Assembly: GCA_041609895.1 (NCBI GenBank)
Contig: JBFIPX010000237.1
Coordinates: forward strand, 1 to 5,042
DNA: 5,042 bases
Reading direction: 5' to 3'
From: JAHHLP01 sp041609895
GTDB lineage: Bacteria; Bacteroidota; Rhodothermia; Rhodothermales; JABDKH01
Every line of letters starts with the position of its first letter. The stretch's first letter is position 1. The notes below the pieces were generated by a model, which worked only from the letters and a program-made list of their open reading frames with translations, was not told where the DNA came from and searched no databases. The translations under genes and the position numbers were made by a program. Below, piece by piece: positions 1 through 5,042 of this stretch.

Positions 1-150
1 CGAGTTGACCATCTGAATCGAGAAGCCGTCCGCAAACGTCATCGTGCCGACGTAACAGAAGACGCCGATCGCGATGGCCGTGATCAGCACCCACGAGCGA
101 CGCTTATTCCGCCAGATGTTACGCCACGCTATCTTCGCTATTATATTCAC
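1..150 (-). CDS. FtsX/LolC-type ABC transporter permease, N-terminal fragment (cut by window edge)
   Basis: Only the first 50 codons are in the window; the gene continues past position 1. The visible peptide begins MNIIAKIAWRNIWRNKRRSW, followed by a hydrophobic segment (about residues 20-36). This is the usual start of a MacB/LolC/LolE-type permease: a short amphipathic Trp/Arg-rich stretch on the cytoplasmic side, then the first membrane helix. It is paralogous to the next gene upstream, with 9 of 12 residues identical over AWR..WRN.RRS. The start chosen is GTG at 150, because an in-frame TAG lies two codons upstream (154-156) and no other start codon fits. No Shine-Dalgarno site is seen. 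The gene follows the 217-1455 permease after a 66-base AT-rich gap, and its own first codons are AT-rich, with ATA at codons 3, 4 and 7. By analogy with LolC/LolE, the two permeases probably form a heterodimer; that is inference. Confidence 0.82.
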   Translation of the reverse strand, partial: MNIIAKIAWRNIWRNKRRSWVLITAIAIGVFCYVGTMTFADGFSIQMVNS

Positions 151-161
151 GTACTACATTT

Positions 162-190
162 TTTATAATGTATATCTAACTGTACTGCAA
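162..190 (-). promoter_or_regulatory. Possible sigma-70-like promoter for the downstream permease
   Basis: Read on the minus strand, TTGCAG (190-185) and TATAAA (167-162) are separated by exactly 17 bases. The -10 box matches 5 of 6 consensus bases and the -35 box 3 of 6. Transcription from it would begin near 155, leaving only about five bases before the GTG at 150. It lies in a stretch of about 24% G+C, where TATA-like words arise easily by chance, so this is only a candidate. Confidence 0.25.
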
Positions 191-216
191 CGGTTTAAAA
201 AGTTGTTTTACATGCC

Positions 217-1455
217 CTACTTGAATCTTCTGAGCGCCTCTACCGGAGAAAACCGGTTGATACGAGCCATGGGATAGACCAGCGCGATCAACGCAATCGT
301 GCCGATCCAGATCAGCGGCTGGACGAAGATCCGGGGGCGGTTCGAAAAAGAGAAGCCCTCCACCGTAAAGCCGAACGTCTCATACATGTCGCGAAGCTCC
401 TGACTCAGAGGAATCGGGTTCGCCCGGAAGTACGCGATCAGAGCGGCCGACAGTGCGAGACCGATCAGGGCGGCAAGGATCACTTTGATGATCAGCTCCA
501 CGGCGACCAGCCACGTCGCCATCCTGGGCTTCATGCCGATCGACATCATCACACCGAACTCCCGCACGCGCTCCATCACGCTCATCATGGTCGTGTTGAA
601 TATCTCGAAACCGACCATCAGCAGCAGAAACATGTAGAAGATGCCGTTGCCGACGTCGTCGAGCGCGCGAGCCTGTTGGATCTCAGGCATAAGCTCCGGC
701 CACGCCATCACCTCGTAGTCTCCCTCGTTCAACTCGTCCCGAAGATCGCGTGCGAAATCTCCCGCTTTTCGGAAGTCCTCCGTTCGAATCACCAGCTCGG
801 TGAATCGGCCATCCATCGAGAAGAGAAACTGAGCATCCTGAAGCGTCATGATCATCATCGAACGATCCACATCCGGATTGCCGGTTCGTAGCAATCCTTT
901 GACGACATACAGGTCCGCACCCATCGCGTTGCGGTACCCCTGCGTCAACACGACTACGGTGTCTCCGACGGCAACATCCAGGTTGCGCGCGAGGGTTTGA
1001 CCGAGCAGGACCTGACGGTCGTCGTCAGGCGACAGCTTCTCCCCTTCGACCGGTCTCGTAGGAAACGTGCTGACTCCGTACTCGCGCGACGGATCGATAC
1101 CGACGATCATTCCACCGACACTCGAAGAGTCGGAGCTGATGAGACCGAACCCCGAGATGCGCGTGGTCCATTGGTCCACCCAGTCTTGAGAGTCCATGAT
1201 GGCGGCCCAGTCTTTCTCTTCGGTTTCCAGCGAATAGGAAAACGTGCGCTCGTCGTAATAACCCGAGCGGTGGACCTGCATGTCCCCCATAAAGACCCGC
1301 ACGGCAACCTCTTCCATCGCATCGTATGTGCCGTTCTGAATCGAGTGCGCCATCGTTATGATGAGTAGGGCAAAGACGATGGCGCCCATGGTGATGATGC
1401 TCCGGCGCCGATTGCGCCAGAGGTCTCTCCACGCCAGCTTGAGCAGTCGCAACAT
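217..1455 (-). CDS. FtsX/MacB-family ABC transporter permease (LolC/LolE-like)
   Basis: This 412-residue protein has the full layout of the family. An Arg/Trp-rich cytoplasmic N-terminus (LAWRDLWRNRRRS, 7-19) leads into a first helix (about 18-38). A large periplasmic domain (about 40-265, MacB_PCD type) follows, then three more helices (about 268-290, 313-340, 377-396). The loop after the second helix carries the FtsX signature MERVREFGVMMSIGMKP (294-310), which contacts the ATPase, and the C-terminus has the typical PVEALRRF. The length of about 400 residues is normal for LolC/LolE. Such permeases do not form a channel; they move lipids or lipoproteins by mechanical coupling. The ATG at 1455 lies nine bases after the stop of the LolA-like gene, so the two are surely co-transcribed; AGGG seven bases before the ATG is a weak ribosome-binding site. 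No ATPase gene is adjacent in the window; one may follow beyond position 1. True LolC/E orthology cannot be shown, and a MacB-like export role remains possible. Confidence 0.9.
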   Translation of the reverse strand: MLRLLKLAWRDLWRNRRRSIITMGAIVFALLIITMAHSIQNGTYDAMEEVAVRVFMGDMQVHRSGYYDERTFSYSLETEEKDWAAIMDSQDWVDQWTTRISGFGLISSDSSSVGGMIVGIDPSREYGVSTFPTRPVEGEKLSPDDDRQVLLGQTLARNLDVAVGDTVVVLTQGYRNAMGADLYVVKGLLRTGNPDVDRSMMIMTLQDAQFLFSMDGRFTELVIRTEDFRKAGDFARDLRDELNEGDYEVMAWPELMPEIQQARALDDVGNGIFYMFLLLMVGFEIFNTTMMSVMERVREFGVMMSIGMKPRMATWLVAVELIIKVILAALIGLALSAALIAYFRANPIPLSQELRDMYETFGFTVEGFSFSNRPRIFVQPLIWIGTIALIALVYPMARINRFSPVEALRRFK

Positions 1456-1464
1456 TCTGGTACC

Positions 1465-2277
1465 CTACAAAGGCTTGCGCAGGTTTCTCTGTGTGAAGAT
1501 CGACGAGGGAATCTTCTCGTTGAACCGGACATTCTCCAGATCCAGAATCGTACTCCTCCCCTCCTTCTTCTCCTCCACCAACTCCATCCTGGCGGGAATC
1601 TCGCGACCACCCATCTCCTTGACATCCGTAAAAAGCATCGTTCGGACGAGCTCCCCGCGTTCGTTGAAGTACTCCGCCTGCAGCGGCACGAAATCGTCAA
1701 CGCGTATCCACTCGACCAGCCGATCCCACGCAACAGCAGCCGAGGGCTTCGGAACGAGTTCAATCTGATAGGCATCGTGGCCTTCGAACTCCTCATGCGC
1801 CAGCAGACGGTGCTCGTAATCCTCGACGATGCTGGACTCATGTACCAGATCGTCGTTCGTGAAGTCAGACCCCATCCACGACTGCAGCATCATCGAAGGC
1901 GGGATCTTGATGACCCTGTTGATGCGGGGCACATACTGCCACATCTCACGACCCACCTTGAGGAACGACACGCCGCGTTCTTTGGCCGGCTCGAGGACTC
2001 TGATGAACGACTTCTCTGTTCCTTCCGACCAGTAATCGAAGGTCATCGACCTCTGCCAGTCAGGGCGAACGATGGTCATCGTGTAGCGTCCCTGGGCCGT
2101 CCGGCCGCGCGTCAGCTCATCAGCGCGGCGAATGATTTCCGTCGCCGTGATCTCCTGGGCCTGAGCCGGCTTCGCGTGGCCAAGACAAAGTGCTACAAGA
2201 AGACAGGCCGAGACAAACCGAGCTTTGATTCCCGGCATTGCTGGTCGTGAGGAGACGGACATTCGCATCGACATCAT
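1465..2277 (-). CDS. Outer-membrane lipoprotein-sorting protein, LolA-like (secreted)
   Basis: From ATG 2277 the protein has 270 residues. A signal peptide is clear: Arg/Lys n-region, hydrophobic core FVSACLLVALCLG, and likely signal peptidase I cleavage after AQA, before QEITATEI. The mature part matches the LolA-like family often annotated 'outer membrane lipoprotein-sorting protein' (Pfam LolA_like, from memory). Its hallmark is the conserved block WQYVPRINRVIKIPPSMM, followed by LQSWMGSDFTNDDL, roughly residues 113-144. The fold is expected to be a half-open beta barrel that carries a lipid or acyl chain through the periplasm. It is longer than classical LolA (about 180 residues mature) and is not the LolA orthologue proper. 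Starts at TTG 2280 and ATG 2277, 2274, 2268, 2262 and 2238 are all in frame, none with a Shine-Dalgarno site; all keep the signal peptide. The nine-base gap to the permease links carrier and transporter. The cargo is unknown. Confidence 0.88.
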   Translation of the reverse strand: MMSMRMSVSSRPAMPGIKARFVSACLLVALCLGHAKPAQAQEITATEIIRRADELTRGRTAQGRYTMTIVRPDWQRSMTFDYWSEGTEKSFIRVLEPAKERGVSFLKVGREMWQYVPRINRVIKIPPSMMLQSWMGSDFTNDDLVHESSIVEDYEHRLLAHEEFEGHDAYQIELVPKPSAAVAWDRLVEWIRVDDFVPLQAEYFNERGELVRTMLFTDVKEMGGREIPARMELVEEKKEGRSTILDLENVRFNEKIPSSIFTQRNLRKPL

Positions 2278-2289
2278 CAATGAACCACT

Positions 2290-2319
2290 TATATAACAAC
2301 AAAGGCATTACGACCTTAA
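2290..2319 (-). promoter_or_regulatory. Weak promoter candidate for the LolA-like/permease cassette
   Basis: On the minus strand, TTAAGG (2319-2314) and TATATA (2295-2290) are 18 bases apart, with TATAAG overlapping two bases further on (2293-2288). The cassette needs a promoter somewhere in the 184-base gap 2278-2461 unless it is read through from the importer operon, and I saw no clear terminator there. Transcription from this site would leave a leader of only a few bases. The match to consensus is poor. Confidence 0.15.
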
Positions 2320-2461
2320 CCGAGCAATGTGTCGATTGAGGTGTAAGGCATTTGCTGAAATGATCGCGGGTTTTTGGCGGCGTCGGTTTTCTGCCTTGCC
2401 ATCAGACTACTGCCACATTCTCGCGATGTCTCCAATCTACACCTTGCATCAGGCATGTATT

Positions 2462-4006
2462 CTACGCTGGCGCTAGTCGCAATCCCCTCGGAACGACTAC
2501 CAGCTCGAGCAAGTCGAACAACCCTTGCGCGGTCAGCGCCATCAAAGCGGCGGGAACGGCACCCTCCAGGATCAATCCGACGTCATCGAGTCGGATGCCT
2601 GTGAGAATTGGCTGCCCATATCCCCCAGCGCCAATCAGTGCGCCGAGCGTCGCCGTACCGATGTTGATTACAGCGGACGTCTTAATACCACCGAGAATGG
2701 ACCGAGAGGCCAGCGGTAATTCGATTCGGACGAGCCGGGCGCGCGAGTCGAGCCCGAGGGCAACGGCCGACTCCGACAACGGTCGCGGTATGTCCGTTAA
2801 CCCCGTATACGTGTTGCGAACTATGGGTAGCAGGCTGTAAAGGAACAGTGCAACTATCGCCGGCGGTCCACCGATTCCGATCAGCGGAATCATGAACACC
2901 AGCAGCGCAAGCGACGGGATCGTGTAGATGATCCCTACGATCCCGAGGATGATCTGCCCCAGCTTGCGGCGGCGCGCCGAGACGACACCCAGCGGGATGG
3001 CAGCCACGATTGCAAAGCCGAGAGAAATCCCGACGAGTACGAGGTGCTCCACAGTGCGCCGCCAGATCCTCTGGGTGCGTGACGGTCCGGCTTCGACACG
3101 CGACACTTGCAATCCAATATCATCGTCGACGAAGGCGCGCGCCACGTCCCGCTCACTCTCACCGTCTATTTTGACCCGCCGGTTCATCGCAATCATGCGT
3201 TCATCTGATATCGATCCGACAAGGGCGCCGAGAAGATCACCCGCCTCCGGGATACGGCTCAGCAAGTCTTTCCTGTAAAGGATGACGGCCCGGTACTCGG
3301 GGAAGTGCTGCAAGTCATCCTCGAGCACTCGAAGGCCATAGTAGTCGATCTCCGCATCCGTCGAGTACAGATCGATCACATCGATCGACCCGGTGGCGAG
3401 GCCACGATAGGCAAGGTCATGATCGACGCCACGAACATCCGACTGCGGGAGGCGATAACGATCCCTCAGCGACGGCCATCCATCCGCGCGGTCCATGAAC
3501 TCGTTGCTGAATCCGAACCGAAGGCGTGGGTGCCTTCTCAGGTCCGACACGGTCGTGATTCCAAGTTCCTCCGCGCGGTCCTCGCGCATGCCAATTGCAT
3601 AGGAATTATTGAAGCCAAGGGGCGGGCTGGCTGCGAGCCCGAGTGAGTCGAGCACCGTGAGCGCATCATTCATGCCGTCAAGTCGCTGACCGGCGAGAAT
3701 CTCTTGAAGTAACGTACCGGTGTATTCGGGATACGCATCGATGTCGCCGGCGAGAAGGGCGTTCCACACGAACCGCGTGCCGCCCAGCTGGCGGCGGTGA
3801 TGGAAGGGTACCTCCTGCGATTCGAAGGCAGCCGCGATCGCCTCACCCAGAATGACGCTCTCAGTGAACGTCTTCGAGCCGATGGTTACAATGGGTCGCG
3901 ATTCCTCGGATTCGCAAGAGAACAACACCGGCAGGAAGGCGAGCGATAGCAGAATTGCCTTGGCCAACGCGGGCCTTGGCGAACGATCGAAAAGCAGCTC
4001 AACCAA
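2462..4006 (-). CDS. Fused substrate-binding/permease protein of an OpuB/OsmF-type (betaine/choline-like) ABC importer
   Basis: A 514-residue two-domain protein. Residues 1-30 are a signal segment ending in LPVLFSC, a lipobox-like site with Cys31 as candidate lipidated residue. Residues 39-305 are an OpuBC/OsmF-type binding domain: GSKTFTES (43-50), YPEYTGT (92-98), FNNSYAIGM (132-140), LYSTDAEI (213-220), LEDD (228-231). Several Tyr (95, 136, 214, 238) are at places where the family builds an aromatic cage for quaternary amines; this residue assignment is inference. Residues 318-505 form the inner-membrane permease domain with about five helices and the EAA-type loop ESAVALG...LP (412-431). 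Five helices with an external N-terminus put the EAA loop in the cytoplasm, so the topology is consistent. The TTG start is supported by a strong GGAGG eight bases upstream and by the intact signal segment. It follows the ATPase gene by 16 bases. Ergothioneine (EgtU-like) or another substrate cannot be excluded. Confidence 0.9.
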   Translation of the reverse strand: MVELLFDRSPRPALAKAILLSLAFLPVLFSCESEESRPIVTIGSKTFTESVILGEAIAAAFESQEVPFHHRRQLGGTRFVWNALLAGDIDAYPEYTGTLLQEILAGQRLDGMNDALTVLDSLGLAASPPLGFNNSYAIGMREDRAEELGITTVSDLRRHPRLRFGFSNEFMDRADGWPSLRDRYRLPQSDVRGVDHDLAYRGLATGSIDVIDLYSTDAEIDYYGLRVLEDDLQHFPEYRAVILYRKDLLSRIPEAGDLLGALVGSISDERMIAMNRRVKIDGESERDVARAFVDDDIGLQVSRVEAGPSRTQRIWRRTVEHLVLVGISLGFAIVAAIPLGVVSARRRKLGQIILGIVGIIYTIPSLALLVFMIPLIGIGGPPAIVALFLYSLLPIVRNTYTGLTDIPRPLSESAVALGLDSRARLVRIELPLASRSILGGIKTSAVINIGTATLGALIGAGGYGQPILTGIRLDDVGLILEGAVPAALMALTAQGLFDLLELVVVPRGLRLAPA

Positions 4007-4011
4007 TGTCT

Positions 4012-4019
4012 CCCCCTCC
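4012..4019 (-). promoter_or_regulatory. Strong Shine-Dalgarno site deciding a TTG start
   Basis: The minus strand reads GGAGGGGG here, and the GGAGG core (4019-4015) ends eight bases before TTG 4006. It is the best ribosome-binding site in the window and is the reason for accepting a TTG start for the binding/permease fusion. Confidence 0.7.
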
Positions 4020-4022
4020 GGT

Positions 4023-4754
4023 CTACAACGAAAGGTGGCGCTGGGCGCTAACGAATTCAGTGACGTACGGGTCGACGGGCGCGTCGGTCAAGTCGGCGAT
4101 GGTTCCGACCTGGACGAGTCGGCCCTCGTGCAGGAGCGCGATACGATCTCCTAGAAAGGCTGCTTCGGCGAGGTCGTGCGTGACTAGCACGACTGTCTTT
4201 TCCAATTCGTGGAAGATATCGCGCAGTTCATCCTGCAGGCCCGCGCGTATCATCGGGTCGAGCGCTCCAAGCGGCTCGTCCATCAGGAGAATGTCCGGAT
4301 CCAGAAACAGCGCGCGCATCAGGCCGATCCGTTGTTGCTCTCCACCGGATAGCTCCACGGGATACAGGTCAAAGCGGTCCGGTCGGAGCTGAACAAGCTC
4401 ACTCAGCGTAAAGAGGCGTGCACGGATGAGATCGTCGGGCCATCGGAGATGACGGGCCATCAGCGTAACATTTTCCCTCGCCGTGAGGTGCGGAAACAGG
4501 CCGCCGCCCTGAATCACATAACCGACGCGCCGCCGAACCGACAGCACATTCGAGAGGGTGACTTTCTGTCCCTGGATGACGACCTCGCCTTGGTCCGGCT
4601 CGATCAGTCCGATCATTACACGAAGGGCTGTCGACTTTCCGCAACCGCTCTGTCCAATGAGGACGGTCGTTCTTGCTTGCTCGATTTCGAGCGTCAGCTC
4701 TGACAGCGCGCGATGATCATCGAACGACTTGGTGACCTGTTTCAGCCCAATCAT
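4023..4754 (-). CDS. ABC importer ATPase of the ProV/OpuCA (quaternary-amine uptake) type, without CBS domains
   Basis: A 243-residue cytoplasmic nucleotide-binding subunit with every catalytic motif intact: Walker A GQSGCGKST (34-42), Q-loop Gln82 in VIQGGGLFPH, signature LSGGEQQR (135-142), Walker B ILLMDEP (155-161), D-loop ALDP (164-167) and switch His193 in VTHD. The Q-loop context GLFPHLTARENV is typical of the ProV/OpuCA/OsmV branch. The protein ends directly after the ATPase core, whereas ProV, OpuAA and OpuCA run to about 380-420 residues with paired C-terminal CBS domains that sense ionic strength. The stop is real in this reading and the next gene begins 16 bases later, so a short version appears natural rather than truncated. 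ATG 4754 starts just before the beta strand MIGLKQVTKSF; no Shine-Dalgarno site is seen. It is the first gene of the importer operon, and its partner is the fusion protein downstream. Confidence 0.93.
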   Translation of the reverse strand: MIGLKQVTKSFDDHRALSELTLEIEQARTTVLIGQSGCGKSTALRVMIGLIEPDQGEVVIQGQKVTLSNVLSVRRRVGYVIQGGGLFPHLTARENVTLMARHLRWPDDLIRARLFTLSELVQLRPDRFDLYPVELSGGEQQRIGLMRALFLDPDILLMDEPLGALDPMIRAGLQDELRDIFHELEKTVVLVTHDLAEAAFLGDRIALLHEGRLVQVGTIADLTDAPVDPYVTEFVSAQRHLSL

Positions 4755-4785
4755 TGCCGAAGCGAGGAGCGGTGAATTAATGGTG

Positions 4786-4814
4786 AGTATACGAAAGGAC
4801 AGGCACCGCCATTC
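4786..4814 (-). promoter_or_regulatory. Possible promoter of the ABC importer operon
   Basis: The minus strand carries TATACT (4791-4786), 5 of 6 matches to the -10 consensus, placed to give a leader of about 25 bases before ATG 4754. The hexamer at the 17-base spacing, GAATGG (4814-4809), is a poor -35 box, so the site would need an activator or an alternative sigma factor if real. The call rests on the -10 box and on position only. Confidence 0.22.
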
Positions 4815-4835
4815 GCTCGAGACGGTAGGAGCGGC

Positions 4836-4865
4836 TTGACGGTGGAGACTTGGGCGTGGTAGTTT
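4836..4865 (+). promoter_or_regulatory. Weak promoter candidate for the tRNA-Thr gene
   Basis: TTGACG (4836-4841) matches 5 of 6 bases of a -35 box, but the hexamer 18 bases on, TAGTTT (4860-4865), matches only 3 of 6. Transcription would start about 100 bases before the tRNA, which would need 5' trimming by RNase P. No better candidate is seen between 4866 and 4968. Confidence 0.15.
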
Positions 4866-4968
4866 GTGATCGTGCTCGCGTTACAGATGGCACGCGATCC
4901 AGAACGCGGCGCATCTTGCCGTCATCGGAAGCGCCTGAAAGTCTCTGCCGGATGCGCGCTTGCGACAA

Positions 4969-5041
4969 GCCAATGTAGCTCAGTTGGTAGAGCAGCTCAC
5001 TCGTAATGAGCAGGTCACCGGTTCGAGTCCGGTCATTGGCT
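4969..5041 (+). tRNA. tRNA-Thr, anticodon CGU (reads ACG)
   Basis: A complete cloverleaf folds from the sequence. The acceptor stem GCCAATG/CATTGGC has seven Watson-Crick pairs. T8 and A9 are followed by a D-arm with stem GCTC/GAGC and loop AGTTGGTA. The anticodon stem GCTCA/TGAGC carries loop CTCGTAA with anticodon CGT at 5002-5004. The variable loop is AGGTC, and the T-arm is ACCGG/CCGGT with loop TTCGAGT. Known E. coli threonine identity elements G1-C72, C2-G71, G35 and U36 are all present. The discriminator at 5041 is T; E. coli threonine tRNAs have A there. The window ends one base later (C), so whether CCA is encoded cannot be seen. The gene points away from the importer operon; no neighbouring tRNA is visible, but one could follow to the right. 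Confidence 0.96.
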
Positions 5042-5042
5042 C

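Noticed and set aside
242..257. Inverted repeat ACCGG/CCGGT with a six-base loop, like a small terminator stem
   Set aside because: It lies inside the conserved C-terminal coding motif (NRFSPVEA) of the permease, has only five pairs and no following T-run, so coding constraint explains it.
74..277. Plus-strand open frame of 67 codons across the permease gap
   Set aside because: It runs antisense through two permease coding ends and the AT-rich gap, has no ribosome-binding site and resembles no family I know; the minus-strand reading explains the region.
1356..1841. Minus-strand open frame of 161 codons overlapping the LolA-like and permease genes
   Set aside because: Its product is Arg/Ser/Trp-rich low-complexity text typical of an out-of-frame reading of GC-rich coding DNA, and two well-supported genes occupy the same strand.
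1777..2250. Plus-strand open frame of 157 codons opposite the LolA-like gene
   Set aside because: Antisense shadow: the opposite strand encodes a recognisable signal peptide and conserved LolA-like block, while this frame is rich in Arg/His and lacks any domain.
2302..2352. Direct repeat AAGGCATT (2302-2309 and 2345-2352) upstream of the LolA-like gene
   Set aside because: Eight bases in a gap of 184 is close to chance, the flanking bases do not match, and the spacing suggests no known operator.
2339..2444. Inverted repeat AGGTGTA (2339-2345) and TACACCT (2438-2444) considered as a terminator for the importer operon
   Set aside because: Seven pairs separated by 92 bases with no T-run do not form a credible intrinsic terminator; no other convincing terminator hairpin was found in the gap.
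3955..4392. Plus-strand open frame of 145 codons opposite the ATPase
   Set aside because: It lies antisense to the Walker B and signature motifs of an intact ATPase; its Ser/Arg-rich sequence is an artefact of codon bias.
4777..4968. Minus-strand open frame of 63 codons between the tRNA and the ATPase gene
   Set aside because: No family resemblance, no Shine-Dalgarno site, a composition rich in Arg/Ser/Pro, and it fills exactly the region that should hold two divergent promoters.

Overview
The window reads as ordinary chromosomal DNA from a Gram-negative bacterium of fairly high G+C content. It holds two leftward (minus-strand) transport operons and, at the right edge, one rightward tRNA gene. 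A diderm host is inferred from a secreted LolA-like protein encoded next to LolC/LolE-type permeases, and from a substrate-binding domain that must act outside the inner membrane. I cannot name the lineage. LolA-like/FtsX-permease sets occur in Bacteroidota/Rhodothermota, Proteobacteria, Spirochaetes and others. Use of Shine-Dalgarno sites is mixed: one strong site is seen, while several starts have none.

Right to left: a tRNA-Thr(CGU) gene (4969-5041, +) faces away from a two-gene ABC importer operon. The first gene of that operon encodes a stand-alone ATPase (4754-4023). Sixteen bases later comes a single polypeptide (4006-2462) that joins a periplasmic OpuBC/OsmF-type substrate-binding domain to its own permease domain. 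Together these two genes make a complete importer of the quaternary-amine (betaine/choline) type. The substrate is not certain, because the ATPase lacks the CBS domains of the classical osmoregulated members.

After a 184-base gap with no recognisable gene or clear terminator comes a second cassette. It holds a secreted outer-membrane lipoprotein-sorting (LolA-like) protein (2277-1465), an FtsX/MacB-type ABC permease (1455-217) nine bases on, and, after a 66-base AT-rich gap, the start of a second, paralogous permease (150-1, cut by the window edge). The likely working unit is a heterodimeric permease plus an ATPase that would lie beyond position 1. It would pass a lipid or lipoprotein to the periplasmic LolA-like carrier.

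No CRISPR array, insertion sequence, prophage gene, toxin-antitoxin pair or obviously new system is visible. The points most worth a second look are the domain order of the importer fusion (binding domain first, apparently also lipid-anchored), the CBS-less ATPase, and the very AT-rich gap between the two permease genes.
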